64,000 nt of DNA from Candidatus Iainarchaeum sp. (GTDB taxonomy: Archaea > Iainarchaeota > Iainarchaeia > Iainarchaeales > GCA-2688035), in the NCBI GenBank assembly GCA_017610205.1, contig JAFCCL010000004.1, forward strand, positions 58,220 to 122,219. The letters are read 5' to 3'. Positions within the stretch are counted from its first letter, which is position 1. Each line of letters opens with the position of its first letter. The notes under the pieces are model-generated. The model ran no database searches, had not been told where the DNA came from, and worked only from the letters and a program-made list of their open reading frames with translations. A program made the translations under genes and the position numbers. Positions 41,358 to 50,501 of this stretch are shown here, one piece after another.

Positions 41358-44300
41358 ATGAAAAAGAAATGTTTTGCAAAGCAAACTTCCAAAAACCAGA
41401 AGATTGTGTCATCGAGCAACCAAAGGTTGCGAAGATGGCACTCTGACCAGCCGGCAGGGGCGGCTAAAGGATTTGCTATTGCGGTTGATGCATTACTTGC
41501 AACAGTGCTTACAATAACAGTGCTTACAGTTATAGGCTTTGGAATGCAATCAAACGAAGACATAATAACGTCATCAGAAATAAGAATAAAACAAACTGTT
41601 GACGACACATTCACCGCCCTTAACAACAGTGGAACTATTGCAAAATATCTGGCAGACCCACAACTAACCCAGACTAGCATTTTTAATCCAGACGACCCAG
41701 AAAATCCAGGAATCTACACAGAAGCACAACAGCTTCTGCCGAAAAACATTGGCTTGAAAGTAAAAGTAAGCGAGTACTTGGCAGCTGAAGGCACGGATTT
41801 AGACACCTGCAAAGCAACCAAAAATTTTTCCGACTGCTTTGGCGTACCAACAGGCACTCCATTTGAAGAAGTAGAATGGCCTCTAGAAAGCCTGCCAAAC
41901 AATGAAATTGTACACGGCAGAAAAATTGCAATAACGAAAGAAATATCAACAGGCGAAACTGCAGAAGGAAAAGAATGTGTTCCTGTTGAAAATCTGGAGC
42001 TTAAAGAGTCAATAAAAGAAAAAGTAAACGCTGTGTTTTTAGAAGGCGAAACAGGTATTGAAACATGGATTGAAATAACCGACACAGATGACACGCCAAT
42101 AGACGAACTCTCCTGCGACCAAATTGCAAAAGTTACCATAAGGGCAAGAAACCAAGCCAGAGACCCTGTTGCAATAGTGCTTGCAATGGACGAAAGCGGA
42201 AGCATGAGCACATACGATGCACTAACCCAAGAAGCAACAGGAACATTCAATGCAGGAACATGCAACGACGAACCAGTTTGGGTTGGAGGAAGATTTGAAA
42301 ATGGGTTGGAATTCAACGGCATAACAAACTATGTTAACTGCGGAAACGACTCAGCATTCAATATCCTGGGACAGCTTACAATTGCAGCATGGATAAAGAT
42401 AGATAATGTTGACGAAGACAAATGGATGGTGATTATCAAAAAAAAATATGCCTATTACACTGAAGAAAAAGGCTACGAAATGCTGTACAACCCAGGCCTT
42501 AATGAAGTAAGGCTTGTTGGAGGCGGAGGCGCCTATGCAAAAGCCATAGGCGTTGACCTTGACACAGGATGGCATTTTATAGTAGGAACCATAGACAACG
42601 AAACAGGCGAAATTTACGTTGACACAATAAAAAAGACTACCTGGTATATAATTAGCAGCCTTAAAAGTGGCGCAGACCCAGTAGAAATAGGAAACAGGGA
42701 ACGAAGTCTGAGCAATGGAGACAGGTTCGGCGGAATAATAGACGAAATAAGGCTGTATAATAGGGTACTTACTTCTGAAGAAATAAACGGGCTTTTCGCA
42801 AGCAACACAGAGGTTGGAGATGCAGCAACATCCTTGGTTGCACACTGGGCATTTAATGAAACAGAAAATTTGATTGCAGCAGACAGCAGCGGAAACGGCA
42901 GAAATTGCTCCCTTCAAAACTGGTCCCACTATTATCCAGAAGGAGCAACAGAGTGCATATGGGAAGCAGGGCAAGCAGCAAATCCAGTTACAAACTGCCC
43001 TGCAACAAAATGCGATTACGCAGAATTCACAGACGAGGAAATTGCATTAACCTACGAGATTACACCAAGCTTTTTTGAGAAGATTGTTCCACCATACGAC
43101 AGCCTGAGTTTTTTAGGAGATAGTACATTATACGAAGGAATTTGTACAGACCCTGCAGAGATGAGATTGTGGATAGAAAGGCCTGATGGAGAAGTAGAAT
43201 GTGAAAGTTCAGGAGATGGCGAAACAATAAATAATAGCCAAATTGAAACCGGCGTATACAAAATAAACGTCTGGAGCGATGCACCAGTCGACTACGATAT
43301 CAGGCTTGTACAAAATCTAAAGCGATATGTATATGATAGGCCTTTTGGGGGCGGAGGACATTCAGGCAGTTATAATCCAGGAGAAAGTGAGTGTACAGAC
43401 TTTACAGGATGGGATGAGTTAACAAGCTTTGACTTTTCAGATTACAACAGCCTTCGCTATGTATACTTCAGAATCTTATACGACGCATATACTTCAATTG
43501 GAGGGGCATGTGGAACGCCAAGGTTTAGAGTAAGCTATGAAAGCAATGGCAGTGAATGGATACCTGCAAAATTTGGCAACGGCATGGATTTCAAACACAA
43601 ACAAACATGGGCTAATAATGATAATGCAAACTATATAGAACTTCCAAGCGGTGTAAACCCTGGTATAACAGACAGTTTTAGCTTTTCAACATGGTTTAAG
43701 GGAGGAGAAAGAGTAATTTATGACTACTATCCAACAATGTTCAATTGGGAAAATGACGCAGGAGACAGCAAGCTCTGGATTGGAATACCTAGCAGGAATG
43801 AGGATACTGTTGGCGTTGAACTTAACGGCTTTTTATACTTTTTTAGCGGAGATACATACTTGTATGACATGGCATGGCATCATTTGGTTTTTACCTACGA
43901 TAAGCCAAGCAAAACACTCACAGCATACATAGACGGAGAAGTTTACGCCACCCCAAAATCAGGATTTGTTGACCGAAGCTTTGACTTCACCAACAGCAGT
44001 GCATGGATTGGAACCAACAGAGAAGCCACCGAAGGCTACTTATATCGATCATGGTTTGGCGGGCTTGATGAAGTAAGGCTTTACAACAAAGCACTTACCA
44101 CCGAAGAAATAAGCGAACTTTTCACAAGCAATACAGCTGGAGGTGCAACCACCTCATTGGTTGCACACTGGGCACTAAATGAAAGCACTGGCTACAGTGT
44201 AGCAGACTCCTCAGGAAATGGAAACAATGGAACAGCAGTCCTTGACCAGGAATGGATTATAGGCCCTTGTGGAACAGGTGATTTCAGCGGTTGCGTTCCA

Positions 44301-46460
44301 GGAATAAATACCTGGAGTGGTGCTTACGGACCATTTCTAAGGCAAGGGACTTACAAAGTTGAGGGATGGAGTGATACAGTTACTGATACATCAGCAGATG
44401 TTGAATTATACAGAGGATACCAAGAATGGGGCTATATTTACGGAGACTGGACTAAATCCGAACTTATTGACGGAGGCACATGCAGCAATACGACATGCCA
44501 GTATCAAACAACACCTTCAACAACAGCAAATACAAACTGTCCAATTACAAGCAACGTAAACCCTTATTTCTACAATTATTCAAGGCTCCCAGGGGCAACA
44601 GGCACGCAAACAATTGACACATACAATGTTTCTATAAACCACTACGGATTGCAGGCAGAAGTTACCTTTGACTACACAAATTACACAGACGCAGTATGCC
44701 AAGGAGCAGGAATGGGATTGCAAAACGCTTTTGAAACAGACCCAAACTGGCATTATCCAACCCCGGTGAAAGGAAGCAGTCTAACAAAAACATTTTATAT
44801 AAACGACGGGCCAAGCACACCTTCAGGGCAAGAATATTACAACCATGCTGACGGGCCGCCAATAACAAAAGGAGACTATGACATTTTAGGATGGGCAGAA
44901 GAGGATGTAAGCTACGACATTAAATGGATTCTTCAAAGAATTGATGGAGCAAAAAAGGCAGCAACCAACTTTATGAATAATGCTAGCTGGCAGGCAGATG
45001 ACGAAATAGGCCTTGTTTCTTTTTCAAACACAGCAGAAATAGACCAAGAGCTTACAATAGACAAGGATGCAGTAAAAAATGCAATAGAAGCTCTTGTTCC
45101 AAGTGATGAAACAGGAATAGCCAACGCAATAAATAAATCGATAGAAGAATTAGAACTCAACGCAGAAGCAGGAGTAGCAAGGTTTGTTATATTGCTTACA
45201 GACGGACGGGCAAATGTTTGCAGTGACGGAAGCGTATGCGATGAGGCAGTGGCAATAGATGAGGCAATAGCAGCAGCCAATGACGCAAGAGACAATCATC
45301 AAACAATAATTTATGTTATTGGATTTGCAGAGCCGTCACTAATTGATGAAAACAGTATGAAACAAATTGCCAAGGACAAAGATGCCTTTCCTGAAGAATG
45401 TATAGATAGTGAAAGCAGGTGCGGCAAATATTACTATGCTGAAGATGCAAAAACCCTTGAAGAAATGTATACTTTGATTTCGTTTGAAATAGCAAGGGTT
45501 GTTGGAAACATTGACATAAAAATCCCCATCCCGGCAGGAATAGAACTAAGCAATTATGGCAGTGAAACAGAGAAAAAATGCGGACTTTGGAATGAGGCAG
45601 GAGAAGTTTTCTTGGATCCAGAAGTAGAGTGTTATGGAAAATGCAGCAGCGGGGAAAGCACATGTGTTAGTGGAGAAGAACTTATTTACAGCAATCAGGG
45701 AATAAGCTACTGGTGGCTGGCTGAATTTGATATGGTATCGCCATGCGATGCAGAAAATTGTGAAGAAAGCTATGTTCTCTTTCCTCCAATTGACACAGAA
45801 ATTATAGATAATGCTGACGAAAGCAGTGTCAGTTGGGATGGAAGCGAAATAGAAACTCTGGAATGTGGAGTAGGAGAAAACACTAAATGTCACAAAAGAA
45901 TAAAAATAAAGTATGCCGACCTTAATGTAGCCTTCACATATGGATTACTGAAAACAGGACCGCCGGAAACAGTAACAATTAATTTCGAAATAGGAAACGA
46001 CGGCTACACAAATATAGACCTACCTACAGTTATAGGAAATGGACTGGATGTCTGCTTTTATAAAAAAGAGATAATTCCGGGCAACGAGATATCAATAAAA
46101 TCTGCTTCATTACCTCTTGCAATCTTGGGAGAGAAAAGCAGTATTACTTTAGATAGAGAAATATCAAGCAACTGCCTAAAAATTTCCATTCCAGGCACAG
46201 CAGTAGTTGATGGAACCTGTTCCTGGAAAGAAGACCTATGCACAGTTCCATACGATGAAACATACTGGAAAATTAAAATAGATGACCTTGTTCTCAACGG
46301 CTGTCCAAATGATAATTGCACAGGAACAATAATCGCAGAAATAAATCAAAATCACTACAACAATGTTAGTGAATGCCAGCTACACAATCAGGGCAGGATT
46401 ATCTGCAGCGGAGAACGCCTAAGATTCTTTACCATAGACTATTATGCGTGGATAAAATGA
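41358..46460 (+). CDS. Cassette 2, gene 4: giant vWA protein with inserted LamG domains (tip adhesin candidate)
   Basis: A 1700-residue protein. The N-terminus starts MKKK, runs through about 38 residues of repeat-derived sequence, then resumes with AKGFAIAVDALLATVLTITV, the signal/anchor helix. A vWA domain begins VAIVLAMDESGSMS (DxSxS at Asp278) and resumes near residue 1195 with DDEIGLVSFSNTAEIDQELT and FVILLTDGRAN. The about 900 residues between hold two LamG domains (GLEFNGITNYVNCGNDSAFN and AAWIKIDN; then FSFSTWFKGGERVIYDYYPT and GLDEVRLYNKALTTEEISEL) and beta-rich linkers with repeated TKCDY/GTCSNTTCQ-like Cys pieces. It ends DYYAWIK, like cassette 1's DYWAWQK. Stop overlaps gene 5 as ATGA. 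Probably a surface or pilus-tip adhesin. Confidence 0.9.
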   Translation: MKKKCFAKQTSKNQKIVSSSNQRLRRWHSDQPAGAAKGFAIAVDALLATVLTITVLTVIGFGMQSNEDIITSSEIRIKQTVDDTFTALNNSGTIAKYLADPQLTQTSIFNPDDPENPGIYTEAQQLLPKNIGLKVKVSEYLAAEGTDLDTCKATKNFSDCFGVPTGTPFEEVEWPLESLPNNEIVHGRKIAITKEISTGETAEGKECVPVENLELKESIKEKVNAVFLEGETGIETWIEITDTDDTPIDELSCDQIAKVTIRARNQARDPVAIVLAMDESGSMSTYDALTQEATGTFNAGTCNDEPVWVGGRFENGLEFNGITNYVNCGNDSAFNILGQLTIAAWIKIDNVDEDKWMVIIKKKYAYYTEEKGYEMLYNPGLNEVRLVGGGGAYAKAIGVDLDTGWHFIVGTIDNETGEIYVDTIKKTTWYIISSLKSGADPVEIGNRERSLSNGDRFGGIIDEIRLYNRVLTSEEINGLFASNTEVGDAATSLVAHWAFNETENLIAADSSGNGRNCSLQNWSHYYPEGATECIWEAGQAANPVTNCPATKCDYAEFTDEEIALTYEITPSFFEKIVPPYDSLSFLGDSTLYEGICTDPAEMRLWIERPDGEVECESSGDGETINNSQIETGVYKINVWSDAPVDYDIRLVQNLKRYVYDRPFGGGGHSGSYNPGESECTDFTGWDELTSFDFSDYNSLRYVYFRILYDAYTSIGGACGTPRFRVSYESNGSEWIPAKFGNGMDFKHKQTWANNDNANYIELPSGVNPGITDSFSFSTWFKGGERVIYDYYPTMFNWENDAGDSKLWIGIPSRNEDTVGVELNGFLYFFSGDTYLYDMAWHHLVFTYDKPSKTLTAYIDGEVYATPKSGFVDRSFDFTNSSAWIGTNREATEGYLYRSWFGGLDEVRLYNKALTTEEISELFTSNTAGGATTSLVAHWALNESTGYSVADSSGNGNNGTAVLDQEWIIGPCGTGDFSGCVPGINTWSGAYGPFLRQGTYKVEGWSDTVTDTSADVELYRGYQEWGYIYGDWTKSELIDGGTCSNTTCQYQTTPSTTANTNCPITSNVNPYFYNYSRLPGATGTQTIDTYNVSINHYGLQAEVTFDYTNYTDAVCQGAGMGLQNAFETDPNWHYPTPVKGSSLTKTFYINDGPSTPSGQEYYNHADGPPITKGDYDILGWAEEDVSYDIKWILQRIDGAKKAATNFMNNASWQADDEIGLVSFSNTAEIDQELTIDKDAVKNAIEALVPSDETGIANAINKSIEELELNAEAGVARFVILLTDGRANVCSDGSVCDEAVAIDEAIAAANDARDNHQTIIYVIGFAEPSLIDENSMKQIAKDKDAFPEECIDSESRCGKYYYAEDAKTLEEMYTLISFEIARVVGNIDIKIPIPAGIELSNYGSETEKKCGLWNEAGEVFLDPEVECYGKCSSGESTCVSGEELIYSNQGISYWWLAEFDMVSPCDAENCEESYVLFPPIDTEIIDNADESSVSWDGSEIETLECGVGENTKCHKRIKIKYADLNVAFTYGLLKTGPPETVTINFEIGNDGYTNIDLPTVIGNGLDVCFYKKEIIPGNEISIKSASLPLAILGEKSSITLDREISSNCLKISIPGTAVVDGTCSWKEDLCTVPYDETYWKIKIDDLVLNGCPNDNCTGTIIAEINQNHYNNVSECQLHNQGRIICSGERLRFFTIDYYAWIK
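41406..41465 (+). repeat. Palindromic repeat copy inside the giant protein gene
   Basis: GTGTCATC (41406-41413) pairs with GATGGCAC, enclosing an inner hairpin GCAACC-AAA-GGTTGC; AGCCG then pairs with CGGCT (41461-41465). It is 60 bp, a multiple of three, and encodes VSSSNQRLRRWHSDQPAGAA just before the signal helix. It carries the inner hairpin seen also in the copy at 30770 but with different paired bases. Confidence 0.9.
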
Positions 46461-47482
46461 GAAAAAGTATTGGACAGCAGGGAATATTTATAACCTTCAT
46501 GGCTTTTTTGCTGGTAAGCACAGTGCTTACCCTAAGCGTTTTAGTAAACCAGACTGAAATAGGCCAGGGAAGAAATCTTGTCAACGAAATTGCTTTTAAG
46601 AATGTAAACAACAGATTCAACAACATGGAACAGCAAATCATGATTGTAAAAGAAGGTTATGCAGGCGAAACCTATGGTAGATTCATGCCATTTGAAAAAT
46701 TTATAGTAGACAAAAACGTGATTGAAATAGAACAAAAATTTCCTATAAGCGGAAAAGTTTTGGAAAAAACATATGATGCACTAAACCTTTTTACAGTGTT
46801 TGCAGAAGAAAAAGGCTCTGAAGGAACCAATGTCAACATATATGAAGTACTGCAAAACACAGCGTGGAACGGAGAAGAGGACTATCCAAAAATAAGCTAT
46901 ATTGTTTTTCCACAGTGTCTAAAAATTTCTGTTGGAAGCGAAAGCATCCCAGGAATGATGGAATTTGAAGGCGGCAGCATAGCAAGTGGAGACCCATGCG
47001 ATTTTGACCCAAATTCTATTGAAGGCTACGAAATCGAAATACGTTTGGATGCAGACAAGTTTACACCTCCGCCTCCACTGGAATGCAGCGGAGTTTTCAA
47101 TCCCTGCGGAGAAAATGGAGACCCTGAACTGAAAAACGAACCTTATACAAAAATAGTTCTGGTACTTGACAGATACACAAACTGCCCACGTGACGGATTT
47201 GATGCAGAAGGAAAGAGAACTATTTCAGGAAACCTGGACAACATACCAGACATTGACTATATTAAGGCTGTTTTTGATAGTGGATTAAGCTTTAAGCTGG
47301 AATTTGACAACAACAAAATGAAAATAATCAAGAATAATGATGAAGTCGAAATATTTAACTCAAAAATCATCTTCAAAGAGCCGGTTGAAGAAGTTGTGCT
47401 TGCACCGGGCTCTTTCGGTTTTTCTGTGAAAAACCCAGGTTTTAAGATATGCAGGGCAACGGAAGAAGAAGGCTGCAATTAG
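46457..47482 (+). CDS. Cassette 2, gene 5: QQGIFITF-type signal/anchor protein
   Basis: Starts at ATG 46457 (MRKSIGQQGIFITFMAFLLV), overlapping gene 4's stop as ATGA, the arrangement that cassette 1 must have had before its repeat insertion. 341 residues; counterpart of 38833 throughout. Beta-rich, with a Cys-containing C-terminal part (ECSGVFNPCGENGDPEL, YTNCPRDG, FKICRATEEEGCN). Last gene of the second cassette; a 76-bp gap with its own TATA-like box follows. Confidence 0.88.
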   Translation: MRKSIGQQGIFITFMAFLLVSTVLTLSVLVNQTEIGQGRNLVNEIAFKNVNNRFNNMEQQIMIVKEGYAGETYGRFMPFEKFIVDKNVIEIEQKFPISGKVLEKTYDALNLFTVFAEEKGSEGTNVNIYEVLQNTAWNGEEDYPKISYIVFPQCLKISVGSESIPGMMEFEGGSIASGDPCDFDPNSIEGYEIEIRLDADKFTPPPPLECSGVFNPCGENGDPELKNEPYTKIVLVLDRYTNCPRDGFDAEGKRTISGNLDNIPDIDYIKAVFDSGLSFKLEFDNNKMKIIKNNDEVEIFNSKIIFKEPVEEVVLAPGSFGFSVKNPGFKICRATEEEGCN

Positions 47483-47558
47483 TTGCACAAAGAAGCTTTA
47501 GTAACATTTAAATTTTATAAACACTTAATAAAGTAGAACAATTGCAGGTTTTTTAAAA

Positions 47559-50501
47559 ATGCCACCGATTAAAAAAATGCCCGAAGAAAAAGACAAAAAT
47601 AGCGAAGAAAACGCCTGGAAGAACTATCTTTCATCCATTGAAAAAAAGCCGCAAAAACCTGCAAAAAAAGGCGTTTCAATAGGTCAAAGATTCAAAATAT
47701 TTCTAAAAAAGGTTGGAATTGGAAAGTCAAAAAAAGGCAGCGGAGAAGAAATAAAAAAACAAATTGAAATTTCAGCAAAAGAAGCAAGAGAAAGAACAGC
47801 CACAGCAATCACCAAAAAAAGAGCCGCTGGCAAAAGCAGTTATGACAAGCCTGCGGCAAAAAGCATTTATGAAAAGAAACCAAGTTATGAAAAACCAACA
47901 ATTGCCACAAAGCCAATTTTTGAAAAACTAAAAGGAAAAATTTCCGAAAAAAAAGAAAAAAAACCTGCTCTAAAAATTGAAAAAGGTTATGTTGATAAAA
48001 AAAGTTTTCCAAGCAGAATGGAAAAATATATTAGCAAAATAGAAGAGAAACAGGCGGAGAAAAAAAAAGTAGAAACATTTGAAAAACTGCTTGAAGAAAA
48101 AAGAATTGAAGAAAAACAAAAAGAAAGAAAGAAAGTAGAAAAGTTTGAAAAACTGCTTGAAGAAAAAAGAATAGCTGAAGAAAAGAAAAAAAGGTTTGTG
48201 AAAAAGGCAGGAAAAGCCATTCCTAAAAAAATTTCAAAGACAGTAAAAAAGAAAAAAGAAAAAAAGGAATACGGTGTTTCAAAAAAGATTTCCTTTATGC
48301 CAAAAGTCAAAAAGAAAAAGGCAGCAAAGGAAAAAAAGACCAACGCTGTTCCTTTAACAAAAGTAAAACAGGAAGAAGCTGAACGCGAAAAAACTGTTAA
48401 AGCATTTTTTAAGGAAGAACCAAGCATTGCAAAAAAATCTGTTGAAGAAATAAAAAAGTTGACACCAAAGCAGATAAAAAAAGAGGTAAATAATGAAAAA
48501 ATTGAAAAAAAAGCAAGAGGCTGGTATGGAGATTCTTTGAAACACAAAAAGGCAGCAGTATCAGGATGGCGGCTTAGAAAAAAAATAAAACTGCACCAGC
48601 TGAAGAAAAAAGAAAAAACTAAACCACTCACAGCCAAAGAAAAAAAGGCAAAGAAAAAACTTATTTACGAAGACAGAGAACTCAGATTAAAGGTACAGGA
48701 GCTTGACCAAAAAATCAAGTCTTTGAAAAAGATTTCAAAGAAAAAAAACAAGGAAAGCAAGGATTTTGAAAAAAAAATAAAAGCCGTCGGGATAAAAATT
48801 TCAAAAGGCGAGATAAAGGGTGTTGAAAAAGTAGAGGTTGCTCCAACAAGAAAAGAAGACATGCGGCAAGTTGTTGGGGTAATGAAAAAAATTGCCAGCG
48901 AAATGGCTATGGCTGCATCAAGCCAAAAATTTCCCACAATTGGAAAAAAAGATGCAACAGCACCAATTGAGGACCTTATAAAAGCCCGGGAAAAACTCAT
49001 CAAAAATCTTGAAAGGGCATTTTACAAAAGAAAAATTGACTTTAATCAGTTCAGAGAAAAAATGTTTGATTACCAATCCAAACTAACCGAACTTAAAATC
49101 AATAAAAAAATGCGTGACGAAAGAATTGCTAACATGAGCCCTGAAGAAAGGCAATTAATGAAAGAACAAGCCGCAGGCAAAAAAAAAATAACAGGAGTTG
49201 GTCTGACTCAAAAAACTGCTGAAGCACTGGAAAAGATGACAACAGAAAAGCAAAAAAAGGGACTTGAAGAAAAGACTGCTGAAGCAATAAAAAAGCTTTC
49301 TGAAAAAGAAACAGAAAGAGGGGGAAGAGAAACTGAAGAAAAAAAGTTTGTTAAAAAAACAGCTTCAGCACTTGAAAAAATTGCAACCAAACTAGGAAGT
49401 GTTCGAGAAAAACCATATAGAGCAACAGGCAGAATTCCAACAGCAAAATCTAAAGAAATTGTTTCAAAGGCAAGGCCTGTACAACCACAGACTATTTATA
49501 CAGGGCCTGTTTATGTAGGACCTGGACAAGCTCCACGTGCTCCAATAACTACTAGGCCAACTATAGTAAAAGGCAGGAACAAAAAGAAAGGGGCAAAAGC
49601 ACAGCCAATGCAACGTGCGCCACCATATACAGGCCAGGGATATTCAGGACAAGTTCAACCATATCCCGCTCCTCCAGCATATGTTCCAACAGCAGGAAAA
49701 AAAGTAAAAGGTAAAAGGACCATGATTGGAGTTACACCACAGGCCACTGCTGAACAAGAAACAGCATATCAAAGACAGTTTGAACACCCAGAAAGAAGAA
49801 TGAAGGGAATGCCAAAACCTGCTGCTGATTTTTATGACAAAGAGCCAGTAAGGAAAAAAGGATTTTTAGGAAAACTTAAGGAAAGGGTTGCTTATGGAAA
49901 AAAACCTGTTGCTAAAGAAGTTAATAGAGCAGTAAGAGAAAAAATCTCTGATGCATCAACTTCAATTAGCAAAAAACAGGTTGACGAAGTTGAGCAAAAG
50001 CTTAGTAATTTGGTTAAAAAATACAATATTCCAAAGCAGACAATGGAAGCACACATAAAAACGCTTGACAGCAACAGGCTTTTAAGCGATTTTCACAAGC
50101 TAATAAACCTAATTGAAACAAAAAAGGGATTGAAAACAAACGGAATTATAAAGCCTGCAACAGGATTTGATATAAATGCAGGAGTTATTTCAAAGAAAAA
50201 AGAACGCCTTGTTGGAAAAGAAAAAGAAATCAGAAGAGCAAGGATTGAAACATCGTTTGACAGGGTTCTTACTCTTGTTCAATTAAAAGGCATTATAAAT
50301 GTAAAGGACGCTGCACAACAGCTTGGAATGAAGAAAAAAGAACTGCAGGACTGTGCCGAAATTCTTGAAAGAAGCAACCTAATAAAGCTAAATTATCCGC
50401 CAATAGGTCCAATAAAACTTATTTACCCAGATTACCTTAAATGGAAGATTGCTGAAAAGAAAAAAAAGCGCGAAATGAAAAAGAAGAAGAAGGGATTGTA
50501 A
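47559..50501 (+). CDS. 980-aa lysine-rich coiled-coil protein with C-terminal winged helix, pilus operon
   Basis: A very basic, low-complexity cytoplasmic protein with no signal or membrane segment. Long KE-rich helices occur throughout (EKLLEEKRIEEKQKERKKVE with an imperfect direct copy just after). The middle about 640-760 is Pro/Tyr/Gly-rich (IYTGPVYVGPGQAPRAPI). The last about 180 residues look folded: SNLVKKYNIPKQTMEAHIKT, then a winged-helix-like segment FDRVLTLVQLKGIINVKDAA and KKKELQDCAEILERSNLIKL. TTTAAATTTTATAAAC at about 47507-47522 is the probable promoter. It overlaps the start of the secretion ATPase by one base, which suggests a structural or regulatory partner of the ATPase. 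No family name is recognised. Confidence 0.85.
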   Translation: MPPIKKMPEEKDKNSEENAWKNYLSSIEKKPQKPAKKGVSIGQRFKIFLKKVGIGKSKKGSGEEIKKQIEISAKEARERTATAITKKRAAGKSSYDKPAAKSIYEKKPSYEKPTIATKPIFEKLKGKISEKKEKKPALKIEKGYVDKKSFPSRMEKYISKIEEKQAEKKKVETFEKLLEEKRIEEKQKERKKVEKFEKLLEEKRIAEEKKKRFVKKAGKAIPKKISKTVKKKKEKKEYGVSKKISFMPKVKKKKAAKEKKTNAVPLTKVKQEEAEREKTVKAFFKEEPSIAKKSVEEIKKLTPKQIKKEVNNEKIEKKARGWYGDSLKHKKAAVSGWRLRKKIKLHQLKKKEKTKPLTAKEKKAKKKLIYEDRELRLKVQELDQKIKSLKKISKKKNKESKDFEKKIKAVGIKISKGEIKGVEKVEVAPTRKEDMRQVVGVMKKIASEMAMAASSQKFPTIGKKDATAPIEDLIKAREKLIKNLERAFYKRKIDFNQFREKMFDYQSKLTELKINKKMRDERIANMSPEERQLMKEQAAGKKKITGVGLTQKTAEALEKMTTEKQKKGLEEKTAEAIKKLSEKETERGGRETEEKKFVKKTASALEKIATKLGSVREKPYRATGRIPTAKSKEIVSKARPVQPQTIYTGPVYVGPGQAPRAPITTRPTIVKGRNKKKGAKAQPMQRAPPYTGQGYSGQVQPYPAPPAYVPTAGKKVKGKRTMIGVTPQATAEQETAYQRQFEHPERRMKGMPKPAADFYDKEPVRKKGFLGKLKERVAYGKKPVAKEVNRAVREKISDASTSISKKQVDEVEQKLSNLVKKYNIPKQTMEAHIKTLDSNRLLSDFHKLINLIETKKGLKTNGIIKPATGFDINAGVISKKKERLVGKEKEIRRARIETSFDRVLTLVQLKGIINVKDAAQQLGMKKKELQDCAEILERSNLIKLNYPPIGPIKLIYPDYLKWKIAEKKKKREMKKKKKGL

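Noticed and set aside
42351..42974. 207-residue minus-strand frame with many Cys and aromatic residues
   Set aside because: Antisense shadow of the giant LamG/vWA gene, whose domains are unambiguous.
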